From contig NC_079877.1 of assembly GCF_029227915.1 (NCBI RefSeq), positions 16,974,851 through 17,038,850 on the forward strand: a stretch of DNA of 64,000 bases, read 5' to 3'. Made by a program: the position numbers and the translations under genes. Positions 24,401 through 33,545 of this stretch are shown here, one piece after another (positions within the stretch are counted from its first letter, which is position 1; each line of letters starts with the position of its first letter). Origin of the DNA: Hydractinia symbiolongicarpus. Its lineage: Eukaryota > Cnidaria > Hydrozoa > Anthoathecata > Hydractiniidae. The notes under the pieces are model-generated. The model made no database searches. It worked only from the letters and a program-made list of their open reading frames with translations, and was not told the origin of the DNA.

Positions 24401-25074
24401 TCTTTTGGAGTAAAAATATTACATTTTCTGATAACTTATAGGAAGGACGTGCCACACCTGGAAAGGTAAACAAACAAACATCTGGTCCGTTCAAGTTCAC
24501 CTATCACCAGCTGGAAAAAGATGGAGTTATTTTAGAAAGTAAATCCATTACAGACAAGAGGTATGTTGACTCGAGATCGCAACCATTTTTGCAGAAGGTT
24601 GTCCGCTTAAATTTTTTACTCGTTTTCTTTTTTCAGGAAACAGAATATCTCATTCACAGTGTTTTCAACCGAACCCGGAATATATCGAATACAATTACAT
24701 TACAAAAGTAACTGTGTATTTTTACTTTGTTGTTTTTGTCAACCTGTCAAAATGAACTATTTGAAATCAGATTAAGTGACTGCATTTTTTTAATTTCAGT
24801 ACCCATACCTGGTCATTCAAATTTGATGCAACTCGACCTTCATTTGGAAGATTTGCTGGAATTACAACACTTCAGAGATCCTGTAAGCAATCTGTTAATA
24901 ACGCTTTCTGCTAAGAATGCACGAAATATACACGACAGGGCTAAACAACAAGTTTTGTGTCAACTTGAAATGCATTAATTTTTTTAGATTATGAATTTAA
25001 ACGAATTCGTGGTACTAGACGTTCGTCACACACTTCTTTTCCTTCATAAACATTTTGCACCGAAGAGATTATGA
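3436..25074 (+). CDS. Gap1/GapA-type Ras GTPase-activating protein (RasGAP + RGC domains)
   Basis: Stimulates GTP hydrolysis by Ras-family proteins at the membrane/cortex. Exons by eye: 3436-3517 (tentative first exon), 12254-12385, 14017-14147, 14330-14398, 17960-18047, 18138-18220, 18544-18638, 18724-19039, 19148-19244, 19327-19382, 19521-19631, 19746-19796, 20050-20151, 21091-21318, 21688-21858, 22867-22938, 23399-23450, 24290-24327, 24442-24560, 24637-24707, 24800-24882, 24988-25074. All junctions are GT/AG and phases stay continuous to the TGA, giving about 777 aa. Recognisable blocks: an N-terminal coiled stretch; the [13 protein letters not shown] block; [11 protein letters not shown] holding the arginine finger; [10 protein letters not shown]; the [14 protein letters not shown] fingerprint; and a C-terminal RGC domain starting near [14 protein letters not shown]. 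Length and order fit S. pombe Gap1/Sar1 and fungal GapA, not IQGAP: no CH, WW or IQ motifs are seen. The first exon and its weak donor (GTTTGA) are uncertain; if it is wrong, translation may start at ATG 12262. Confidence 0.85.
3518..6100. other. Intron-like non-coding sequence (first RasGAP intron, left part)
   Basis: AT-rich sequence without a supportable exon. Short open frames here have low-complexity, Phe/Lys-rich translations typical of AT-rich DNA. I see no RNA gene or mobile element. Confidence 0.5.
6105..7935 (+). repeat. Tandem array of about 172-bp units (roughly 11 copies)
   Basis: The block ACATACTTGGAACCTGCGTG recurs at about 172-bp intervals from near 6270 to 7806, with a diverged first unit near 6110 and a decayed last unit near 7930. 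Units in the middle (6775-7800) are nearly identical, while edge units are diverged, as expected for an array homogenised by unequal exchange. Each unit also contains a GAGAAAGTCTGTTTTAATTTTG-like block and AACCACAAATTTCAATTTG. The repeated 60-codon open frames at 7081, 7253 and 7597 are by-products of the repeat and not genes. Confidence 0.92.
7936..12253. other. Intron-like non-coding sequence (first RasGAP intron, right part)
   Basis: T-rich sequence with no exon I can support by protein similarity or by splice and phase logic. Poly-T and poly-A runs are frequent. Small undetected exons or UTR exons cannot be excluded. Confidence 0.45.
14174..14270. repeat. Long near-perfect hairpin in RasGAP intron (pre-miRNA-like or MITE core)
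   Basis: The arm at 14174-14211 pairs with 14232-14270 with only a few mismatches and a one-base bulge, around a loop of about 20 nt. The total is 97 nt, within the size range of a pre-miRNA. It lies in the sense orientation of the RasGAP transcript, in the intron after the exon ending 14147. It may equally be a tiny fold-back transposable element. Confidence 0.6.
14820..17400 (-). mobile_element. RTE/CR1-like non-LTR retrotransposon, copy 1, antisense in RasGAP intron
   Basis: A minus-strand LINE lies wholly between RasGAP exons ending 14398 and starting 17960. Its left (3') end carries CTTAACGTCTGTTTTCCATG and GCATGGGTTGGACGG, and its right (5') part carries GCTGGATGCCCTTCCTACCG; I recall such blocks from ends of LINE/SINE families in other invertebrate genomes. 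An AGTLRSEGV-like start near 17120-17080 looks like the beginning of the usual endonuclease ORF, but the endonuclease body is missing: the frame jumps to the linker region and then reverse transcriptase. I see no clear target duplication. Clade assignment is tentative. Confidence 0.8.
14960..16966 (-). pseudogene. LINE reverse transcriptase with inserted PHD-type zinc finger, frameshifted
   Basis: Three minus-strand frames join into one protein: 16966-16685 (linker, [17 protein letters not shown]), 16676-16305 (start of RT) and 16339-14960 (fingers, palm, thumb). RT hallmarks are [37 protein letters not shown] and the YADDLVL catalytic box (near 15800). A C4HC3 finger (CGVC, CQTC, HxxxC, CKRC; about 15510-15650) follows the palm, and then comes a C-terminal [15 protein letters not shown]...[10 protein letters not shown] region. 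Compared with copy 2, a 17-base deletion near 16320 (between AATTCACTATTAC and TCGGAATAGC) shifts the frame. The element is therefore not autonomous. No start codon can be chosen meaningfully. Confidence 0.85.
21319..21418 (+). repeat. Tandem triplication of a splice-donor segment
   Basis: About 35-bp units GTAAGTA(A/G)AGAGATAC... TACCCTTTTTGTA are repeated three times immediately after the RasGAP exon ending 21318. The first unit provides the authentic GTAAGT donor, so additional GTAAGTA donors follow at about 35-base spacing. Use of the later sites would add stop codons or residues to the exon. Confidence 0.85.
22344..22515 (+). repeat. Tandem repeat, 43-bp unit, four copies
   Basis: The core TTTGAGCAGGATTTGGAATC recurs with GAG(C/T) at 22354, 22397, 22440 and 22483, an exact 43-bp period. 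It lies in an intron of the RasGAP gene. Confidence 0.88.
23690..23772 (+). repeat. Short tandem duplication, about 34-bp unit
   Basis: GCACACCGCTCTTGATTGCT followed by GTTGGTGGTGATT occurs twice, and a third partial copy (GCACACGGCT) follows. It is intronic, between RasGAP exons ending 23450 and starting 24290. Confidence 0.85.
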
Positions 25075-25735
25075 CTAACCGCCGGTACATTGAACAGTCA
25101 ACTAAAAACTTTGAGAAGATCCTTTCGAAGAGGTGAAGTCCGCAAATAAAAGAGATGAAAAACGATTGACAACTGGAAATCGATATACATACATTACCCA
25201 ATGACCAACGACGCTCGAAAAGGAGGTATCTAAAGGGAAACTGTCGCGTAATGAACACTTCCGTCGCGAATAAAATAACCCACGCTGACGCGCACATCGG
25301 TCGCAATATGACCACGCAGAGTATACAGAGGTTACGACAGTCATATCTTTAAATAACCTGCAATGTTAGTCATATCTTGAAAGAACATGCAAATAGTTTT
25401 CTGTTGTTTATTGTTCATAAAGAAGAGAGGTTTTTTTAAACACAAGTTTGAAGGGAAACGAGTTTGTAATTTTAAAAAGTTTATTTATGTTCCTATTGTA
25501 AATAGAATGTAGTTAAAAGCCTAGTCTCAAAGACTTCTAGAAGAGTCTGGAAAAGAGGTTCATTTAGTTCAACGTAGGAAATATTAACTATTTTTCCATT
25601 TAATTTTTTTTTTATTTATTTGCTATGTCAGCGTTTAAGACGAGGAAAACAACGTATATGTCTTCTTAATTTAGTGTGTGTATAGTTTACATGTTGACAC
25701 AGCAAAAAGAGGTCTTGACAAATAATAAAATTTTT
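25075..25735 (+). terminator. RasGAP 3' UTR and probable polyadenylation signal
   Basis: After the TGA at 25072-25074 there is a non-coding, AT-rich tail. The hexamer AATAAA at about 25724-25729, followed by a T-rich stretch, is the best polyadenylation candidate. Open frames on the opposite strand (24989-25344) overlap the last coding exon and UTR and look spurious. Confidence 0.5.
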
Positions 25736-26010
25736 GTACAAATTTTTTATACTTTATGTGTTTATATAAATTGTTGTTTATTCTTCGTAGAATTACGTCA
25801 AAACAAACTGTTTTTTTCTTTTGAAAAATGCGTAAGCTAACAGAGCGAGTTTGTTAGATTCTGCAATTTATAACCCAAAATTGATAAAAGACAAGATGGA
25901 GAGCTGGGAACAGAATTGCTGTTCAAGAAAGAAAATGTTAATGAGTTTCTAACCTAATTAAATATAATAAGATCTAAATGAACTACTTTCCGCTAAGATT
26001 TAAAATTTTA

Positions 26011-26440
26011 AAGGTTACATTCCGAGAAAAATCAAGTTAGCTCATATGAAAGATCTTTGAAAGTTCTCTTGAAATCTTTTTATTTTTTAAAAAAATCTTT
26101 ATCCGTCGTTCTCGAGATATTTGTCTAAAGTTGCGCTAATCATGCGAGATTATGACGTCATGAGTATGCAGTGAGCATAATTATGGTAACTAAATATTAA
26201 ATTTATGTAAAATGTTCAAACGCGTCATAGTGAACGGCCAGAAAACATAGCTTGTCAAAACTGTTAAATTAACTCCCTTGCATTGCATACTCATGGCGTC
26301 ATGCATAGTTAGTGAATCTTCTTAGTCCAAATTCGAAAGAACCAATCAAGAATTTAAAAAGAAATATTCAAATTCCTAGACAATATTTTAAGCTGCTCTT
26401 TCATATGCGATTAACTCCATTTTTCGCGGGAGGTAACCTT
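26011..26440. mobile_element. Tc1/mariner-type MITE (430 bp, TA target duplication)
   Basis: The left end AAGGTTACATTCCGAGAAAA and the right end (reverse complement AAGGTTACCTCCCGCGAAAA) form terminal inverted repeats. The similarity continues inward (CATATGAAAGA, then a GACGTCATGAGTATGCA-type block on both arms), so the whole unit is a fold-back. TA dinucleotides flank it on both sides (26009-26010 and 26441-26442). It has no coding capacity. Confidence 0.82.
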
Positions 26441-26442
26441 TA

Positions 26443-29267
26443 GGATAAGCAGACCAATTATAAAAGAAACAGTTCACGAAGGCAAAAGGGTCAGGAGCCA
26501 AAGTTGTGATATTCATGTTTGTTAAACTTCGTTTTACTGTTGATTTTAATTAATTCTAAATCTTACTACTTGATGCAGCGAGATTCAGTCTAATAATCTC
26601 GAACATACTTCGATAGTTGCACAATGTATAGACTTTTTTTATCACCCTCGTTCTAAGAGCATTTTGCTTTTTGATAAATCGGGCTAAAAACCCCTGGGGA
26701 CGATGATGCCCGTTCAGGTTACGTCTCGATGGCTTGAATGGTCATGGACAGGGGAGTTGGGTTCCATTCACCTACTTAGAGTGAAGTTCTTTTCGAGTCA
26801 GGGCAAGGTGGGTAATAGAATGTTTCTTGAGTATTTATTTCCGGAGTTGAAAATCAAAAACTTTAACAATAACGTTATATGAGAATAAAATAAGATCTGT
26901 GTGATTCTTTTTAATCTAAAAAATGATCTATGGCTTTTAAATGCAAAAGAAATGCTTTGAACTTATTTACTCACATCCGCCATCTTAGCACCGAGTGTGC
27001 GCATGAAGCTAAAAATTATTCTGCAATACGTAAGCTACTTTATGATCAACAGCGATGTTTTTTGTGGTGCAAATGCTTTAATTGCAAAAAAATGGCAACG
27101 AACAGTGTCGGAGATTGACGAAATCTAGTACCGAAATTTAAATGAAGGCTATTTTTCACACATAGCTGACAAAAAATACTCCTAAATTTTGGCGGAAAGT
27201 GGTGGAATGTAATTTGTGTTTGGAAAAAATATGGCGGATGACAAAAGCTTGTTTTGAAAAAAGGAATTAAAGTTCTTTATCTTCTTCGGCAACAGCATCA
27301 CATCTTTTACAATATCAGGCATATCCTATTTTTTTAACAATTAGATTTTTTAAATTGGCACAGCGAAATTTTGGAGAGTATTATAAAATATAAAAGTTCA
27401 TAAATTTTCCTTCCGCCAAAATTTCTTTTCTTATGGTAAGCATTGTTGTAAATTAAAAAGATTTGTTAAATTTTGCGCGTATATTTTAAAAATGGTTACA
27501 GATTTATGTTTATCATATGCTCAGCCTCTTCCCCAGGACCTCTTGTATCTTTCTGACATCACAGTATAAGAACTACACACTTAATGTGCCGTTACCAAAG
27601 GTACAGTAAAAACATGCTCAGCAAAAGAAAGAAATCACGGTCAACTCTCATAACAAACATTTGTACAAATAACTGGATTCTATTTAAGTTAAGTTCCACA
27701 AAAAATCAAGAATACAATTACTGGATTTCTTCCTGACCAATGAACAAAATTTCCACCCGATAGCTTTGTTTAAAAAAAGACCAAAATTTGTTCAAGTAAA
27801 TAAAACACCAGATTCTTAAAAATGGCAACGCACACCACAAATATTCGCTAACCTAATTTATTTTCAACTTATGTTTAACATTTTAACGATTTCCAGGTTT
27901 TTACTTTGGTACACAGTCTGAAAGGTTTTAAGGCGAGAGGAGAGCACATAATTCGTGACCAACGTTGCGTCATATAAAAAGTAAATATCGGCTCATAAAA
28001 CTATTTGACATGTACCCCCGTCTTATAATCTCCGAAAACAATATCTTCTTTATCATATTAATAATACGCCCTTTCTTTATCTCACAAATGTCTTCTGTTC
28101 AGATGTGTAAATACAAAACAAGGACTTCAAAGCCGCCGTTCGCTTTACTTATACCGCTTGGTTGAAAGTTTCTGGTAAACAAAGCGAGTTTTACTCGAAA
28201 AAAAAATCCAAATTTCATCTTTTTATTGATTAAGCTTCGTGAATAATTAAAATTTTTAACCAATAGATTTGTAGGAAGACATCTGTCTCCTCCCATCGCT
28301 TCCCATGTCTTTGTGTTAGAGAGTTTTATGAGTAATTTTCTTGTTGTGATTAAAAAGATTTATGAAAGTTGTTCATTGAAAATCTTTTCATGTCTAAACA
28401 GTGCAGCAATTGTTGCGTTTAACAAAACTTTTAAAAGCCTCAATTGATAGAAATTTTGAAGCGGGAAAGTTTATAATTTTTTACAAACTTACACACGTGG
28501 ATCAAAGATTATCGAGAAAAAAATTCTTCTCCAGCGAATGTTTTTTTTATTTCTTTTAGGCGCCATTTTTTTCCATATGCACGTACAACATTATTTTTCT
28601 TGCATTGAAATGAAGATACAAGAAAGATTCAGTGTCAATTATAATAATTTGTGCTGAAAGTACATACCAAAAAAATCACGCCTTAAAAGTATACAGAATA
28701 ATATAAAAATAAAATTAATAAGAAAAATAAAATTGATTCCACTGCGTGTATAAAAACAAATTCCTTCTTCGAGAGAGACCTCTGAGCACGACTAATACAC
28801 TGTACATTGAACTTCCCAATATAAAATAAATTCCATAAAATCTCATAAACTAAAATTAAAAAAAAATCTCAACTGATAAAATAAAGAATTTTTAGGAAAA
28901 AAATACTTTCACAAATCACGAAAAGAACATTACACACTATCTTAAAACTTGTTTATACTTTTTGACTTGGGAGCACCGTGGCTTAACTTGTTTTGTAAAA
29001 GTAAGTTTATCCAGACTTCTAAGATATTACAACTAACATTAAAGATACAAAATATACAGCTAACTTTAAAATCTGATATGTACCTGCATGGTCCATATAT
29101 ATATTATACACAACACAGTAACTATAAAATTAACAATGGCATAGATATACATCCAAGTATCTTATTCCAGCATTATATAATACATTTTATATTTAGCATA
29201 AATATAATATTGACAATGATATGTACAACCCTGAAAGATTTATACCTTAATAATATAAAGAATAATA
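26443..29267. other. Intergenic sequence between RasGAP and SoxB, including SoxB 3' UTR
   Basis: No gene is supported here. The part near 29267 is presumably SoxB 3' UTR (minus strand); the 136-codon plus-strand open frame at 28949-29359 overlaps it and SoxB codons and looks spurious. A possible small inverted-repeat element is listed separately (27184-27424). Confidence 0.45.
27184..27424. repeat. Possible 240-bp inverted-repeat element
   Basis: AAATTTTGGCGGAA at 27184-27197 is mirrored by its exact reverse complement at 27411-27424. The arms are only 14 bp and I see no clear target duplication, so this may be a degraded MITE or chance. Confidence 0.4.
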
Positions 29268-30518
29268 TCACTCAGACACTGCCAGAACAGGTGAATTCTG
29301 TTGCACAGAAGTATTCATGCTTCGAGCTGGACTCTGTGAATGCTGTTCAGGCATTGTAATAACAACTGCAGGATGGGGGTTTGTTCCTTGCATTTCCACT
29401 CTTTTTGCTTGTCCGATTAGAGCCATTGAGGCATATTGCGTTTTTGGATCATAAGCTGTAATATTGCTATTCTGATCAACAGCAACTGCTGTGGGATACA
29501 TTCCACCGATTGGATAGTAATGACTTGGTAATGCAGTTGCTGTAGTAGTTGTACTAGTTGCTTTTGCTGTTTCAACAGTTTGTGCTTCTGCTGGCTTATC
29601 TGTTGCTGTGGTAGTAACAGCTGCCTCATGCTTGACAGTCACTGTATGTGGGTAAGCTGCTGCAGCTGCTGCTTGAGCACTATAGGCACTCATTGTAGCA
29701 CCATTTAAGTAAGGAAATGACGAAAATGGGCTATACATATATGTAGTCCCACCAGGAACAACACTATATTGTGCAGCAGTCACAGGTGTAACAGATGTTG
29801 TACTAGATGAAGTAGTTGATTGTGGTAAGCTTGCAACTGCTATTGCTGTTCCAGGTGGAATACCATACATGGTAGCACCAGCATGATAAGCTTCATGTCC
29901 ATTAACTAAGGCTGACATATAACCGTTAAAAGGAACCGGATAATTTATACCACTGGCAATTGCATAAGGATATTGTGCTGACATAAAGATTTGTTTACCA
30001 TCTGCACCAATTACAGCAGTAGGCATAGCAATTTTATTTTCTGTTTTCTTAGACAATGACTTTGTCTTGCGTCTGGGTCGATACTTGTAATCTGGATGGG
30101 ACTTCATGTGCTCTGCCCTTAGTCGTTTTGCCTCATAGACAAAGGGTGCTTTTTCCTCATCAGTTAAAACTTTCCATTCAGCTCCAAGTCTCTTACTTAT
30201 TTCACTGTTATGCATTTTAGGATTTTCTTGAGCTAATTTTCTTCTCTTTTCACGAGACCATACCATAAAGGAATTCATTGGTCTTTTTACCCGTTCAGGG
30301 TCATCCAGTTTCGAAGGATCACCGTCATGTGCATATGATTGCGCCTCTTGAGACATCAGATGAGAAATGTTGGAAGTTTGCATAGTAGGACTAAGAGAAG
30401 TTGCAGACATTGTCATTGGGAGAATATGATGAGTTGGATAATTATTATCAGGCTTAATATGGTTAACGTTAATAGTTGCAGTTGCTGTTTGTGAAATAAC
30501 TTCAGCTGTAGTTGTCAT
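29268..30518 (-). CDS. SoxB: SoxB-group HMG-box transcription factor
   Basis: A single-exon ORF of 416 codons (start at 30518, stop at 29268-29270). It encodes a nuclear DNA-binding regulator. Residues about 76-151 form a Sox HMG box with [33 protein letters not shown] and [13 protein letters not shown], the signature that binds ACAAAG-type sites and bends DNA. The basic [10 protein letters not shown] tail of the box fits the SoxB group (Sox1/2/3 and 14/21 relatives) rather than SoxC, E or F. The N-terminal 70 residues are Thr/Ser/His-rich; the C-terminal 260 are Ala/Thr/Ser/Tyr-rich with no known domain, as in many Sox activation regions. The start was chosen because it is the first ATG of the frame and lies in an AT-rich leader. 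No intron interrupts the box. Family members pattern neural and stem-cell lineages in cnidarians; which SoxB paralogue this is cannot be told from sequence alone. Confidence 0.93.
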   Translation of the reverse strand: MTTTAEVISQTATATINVNHIKPDNNYPTHHILPMTMSATSLSPTMQTSNISHLMSQEAQSYAHDGDPSKLDDPERVKRPMNSFMVWSREKRRKLAQENPKMHNSEISKRLGAEWKVLTDEEKAPFVYEAKRLRAEHMKSHPDYKYRPRRKTKSLSKKTENKIAMPTAVIGADGKQIFMSAQYPYAIASGINYPVPFNGYMSALVNGHEAYHAGATMYGIPPGTAIAVASLPQSTTSSSTTSVTPVTAAQYSVVPGGTTYMYSPFSSFPYLNGATMSAYSAQAAAAAAYPHTVTVKHEAAVTTTATDKPAEAQTVETAKATSTTTTATALPSHYYPIGGMYPTAVAVDQNSNITAYDPKTQYASMALIGQAKRVEMQGTNPHPAVVITMPEQHSQSPARSMNTSVQQNSPVLAVSE

Positions 30519-32079
30519 ATTTTTTATGTAGTATAGCTAAGTATTATATATAATATTTATTCATTCAAAACACTGTTTGATTTATTTAATCTCGATTCAC
30601 TTTTTGTTTCACAATTTCCAAGAACTTCTTGAGTTTCTTTATTAACCTTGTACTAAAACCTCTGTTCTGTATCTCTTTCAAACAAAAGCAAAACAACCGT
30701 AATAATTTCTGAATAAAAAAGCGAATAATAGCAACCTATTCAGAATACGTCTCCAGAGAACAACACACACGTTGCTTCGAATCAAATATTGTGATGAATA
30801 TATTGTCTGGTTGTAATCACACATAAAAGTTTGATTGACAACTTATTAACCAATCACATTGAGGCCTTCAGCACTTCGGCCTCGGGTCTTTTTAAAAAAC
30901 ATAAACAAAACCTAGAAGGAGTAAGTACCAGGGTACATGTTGTGCTATTTTGATTCGCTTCACAGTTTGCCGAATATTGAACAAAGCATCAACAATAGCT
31001 TATTAACGAAAAAAACAAAAGACTCATTCAGCGATTGGCGTCATGTGAAAAGAATATAATTATCTATTAAACAATATTTTCCGGGGGTTCAAGTTTTTAT
31101 ATTTGGAAACATTTTTTATTTGTATATTTATATTTTACCATATATCACACGCACAGTCTTAGAAATTTTAGAATAAGTATTCTCATCAATCACTGTATAC
31201 CTTTTGGGTAAACGATGGCTAATCCGCATGTTTCCTCTCACTTGCTCAGGGAGTTGTTCTGTAAAATTGATTTGCTGCTCTTGAGCATAATATTTATCCT
31301 GTTTTCGCGTTTTTAGGTAGTTTCTAAAAATTTTCTTTAGCTAGTTTTTTTTTATTACCAAAGCTCATTAAATTAATTAGCTGGACGGGAAAATTAACAG
31401 GCTAACTCTTTGTAATCGGGGAATCAACGTATAATACCTTTTATTATACATCTGTTTCTTCAGCTAATAGATAGCTAGCTAGATGACTAAAGTTCACTAA
31501 GGTTTACGGATTTTTGTAAATGCGCGCACATTCTCTTGTAGGTAAAGGAAACAAAACTGCAGCTAGCTTAAAAGTATAATAACTATTATACAATGAACTA
31601 ATAGTTCTGACAACACAAGATGGGAAAGACACTGAAATTATTTTTTAACTACATTCTCTTAATTTTTGTTTTGTCAATTTTAAGCATTTGTTTCTCTAGT
31701 TCTTCTACTCAAGTTGTATCAAAAGACACTTCCTGAACCTGTTTGCTCTACATATGCTATTGACTTCACTCACCCCCGCACCACACGAGCACAATCTAAT
31801 GGTCTTATTAAAAATACCTTCCCATGCACCAATCTATTTGGTATTAAATCAATTTGTCATCAAGTTGTTCAAAGAGAGCCTCCATAATCATATTCTTGCA
31901 ACCTACTATGTATAGATAAGGTTTGTCTTACACTATACCCAGAATCCAGGGAATAAAGTTCTACTTCTTAGTTTGCTTTGCCTTATCTACTATATAACAT
32001 ACCTCACAACGCGAATTCAATCAACGGATGTTGGCTCAACCTATTTTTTGTCAGACTGTAACCATATACATCATAACAC
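30519..32079. other. SoxB upstream region
   Basis: Probable promoter and 5' UTR of SoxB (transcribed leftward). An inverted CCAAT-type box occurs near 30850 (plus-strand AACCAATCACATTG). No other gene is visible; a Pro/Thr-rich short frame near 31700 has no recognisable domain. Confidence 0.4.
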
Positions 32080-32365
32080 ATGAACCCTGTCAAGGTTGTT
32101 TCTAGGTATAACCATGGAATGTTTCTCTGTAAGGGTTTAACCGTAAGACTATAATTTATAGCACACAAACCCTATCAGGGTTGTTTCTAGGTATTACTAT
32201 AAGATGTTCTTCTGTGAGGATTTGACCATAGAGCTAGACGTTATAGCGCACAAACCCTGTCAAGGTTGTTTCTAGACATAACTACAGTATGTTCTTTCAT
32301 AAAGTTTTGACCCTGAAACTAGACTTTATAGAATGCAAACCCTGACAAGGTTGTTTCTAGGTATT
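32080..32365 (+). repeat. Degenerate tandem repeat, about 85-bp unit, four copies
   Basis: The block AACCCTGTCAAGGTTGTTTC followed by TAGGTAT recurs at about 32083, 32168, 32253 and 32338, separated by diverged TTTGACC(A/C)T-type sequence. The units differ considerably, so the array is old. Confidence 0.8.
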
Positions 32366-32514
32366 GATAAGGATTCTAGGTGTTTGGTATAAATATCAAT
32401 TGCACATGTTCAGAAGGATCTTTCTGTTCTCAACTCAACATGGCTTGCAACAGCGTGCGAGAGCGTGTGAAGTTGGTTTTTCGAATGAGAAAATCCTGAT
32501 AAGATACATAAAAT

Positions 32515-32635
32515 ATATGCCGAGTTGCAGTATTATAGTATTGGTGGAAAGTTAAGAGCTGACATTCAGTTTGTATGCAAGCGTTGCAAAGGTGAGATTA
32601 TAGAGAATGAAGTATTTCCAGCTTTGAGGTTACTG
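32515..32635 (+). mobile_element. Fragment of the RTE-like LINE (PHD-finger part)
   Basis: GTTAAGAGCTGACATTCAGT and GTATGCAAGCGTTGCAAAGG match, in sense orientation, the finger end of copy 1 ([14 protein letters not shown]) and continue to IENEVFPAL. Both ends are truncated. A related scrap follows at 33275-33325. Confidence 0.8.
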
Positions 32636-33274
32636 TAAAGGAAAAAACTCCCTTGAGGAGTAGTCTCAGAAAATCCTTATAATTTATCAATACTTTTATA
32701 TTTTTTTAATTTTTTTTTGTTTCTGAATGCTTGATGAAAGACTTTTTTGATGGTGTTATTTTCGTGAGATGTTAATTTTCCAAATAGAAAATATAATGAA
32801 TTAAACACACACCATTTTTTTTTTCACCGTACGTTTTAAAATGGCTTCTTTTTCCGAACGCGTCGTCGCAGACTTCTCGTTTTTGCACCATTATATTCAG
32901 CATAAATTAAATTCAAAAAGGTTCACGTTTTTTTTTTCTAATAACGTCGTTATGAAATTATTTGTAATTATATATAATCATTCGAAAAATGCATATTTTT
33001 TTCTTTCTGTCGTCATAATTCGCTAATCAGTAATTTATACAAAAAAACCGGGAACCTTTTGTGCATAATTTATTCAGCTTTCCATTGCCGAAAATTTCAA
33101 TGAGTCAATAGGAAGCTTTCGGAAAAAGAGACCACAAACGTAAAAGCATGTATGCGAAAATTTACTAACAAGATATTTGTTTTTAAATATTTTCGTAGCT
33201 GTTATGAAAATGTGTGAACTGATTATGCAGAAAGATGATGGAAGTGTGAACTTTTTCTTTATGCTGAATACGCG

Positions 33275-33325
33275 TTGTGAGACATGGGCAGTGAAGCAGG
33301 AAGATCCTGACCGTTTAGAATGAAT
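33275..33325 (+). mobile_element. Fragment of the RTE-like LINE (C-terminal part)
   Basis: The translation [15 protein letters not shown] corresponds to [16 protein letters not shown] of copy 1. With 32515-32635 it is the same orientation and order, so both are probably parts of one old copy broken by a 640-bp segment. Confidence 0.75.
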
Positions 33326-33464
33326 TTTGAAGTTTTATTTAAACCACGTGGATAAAGATTTTTTTAATTTAAAAACAAAGCATATTTTTGCCTATTTGCT
33401 TGCAATGGCCTGAAAAATAAATAAGAAATTAAAAATGACAGTATAGTCATAAGTTAAGATTGAA

Positions 33465-33545
33465 GTTAAGATTGAGAGAGTCGCTATACCAGTAGACACT
33501 CAATCATAGAATTTGTGGTTCACGATTCAAAACGTCCCCCACTTT
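33465..33545 (+). repeat. Possible tRNA-derived SINE relic, copy A
   Basis: GAGAGAGTCGCTATACCAG...ACTCAAT...GTGGTTCACGATTC resembles 35830-35895 (GAGAGAGTTGCTAGCTCAG...GCTCAAT...GGGTTCACGAGTTT). The layout recalls A-box and B-box spacing of a tRNA-derived head, but both boxes deviate from consensus. Confidence 0.4.

Noticed and set aside
24989-25344. Two minus-strand frames of 80-108 codons
   Set aside because: Antisense to the last RasGAP coding exon and 3' UTR; no recognisable product.
26690-26830. GC-richer patch that might be a tRNA-derived SINE or RNA gene
   Set aside because: No convincing A and B boxes or cloverleaf could be drawn.
28949-29359. 136-codon plus-strand frame
   Set aside because: Overlaps the end of SoxB and its 3' UTR on the other strand, Ile/Asn-rich, no domain.
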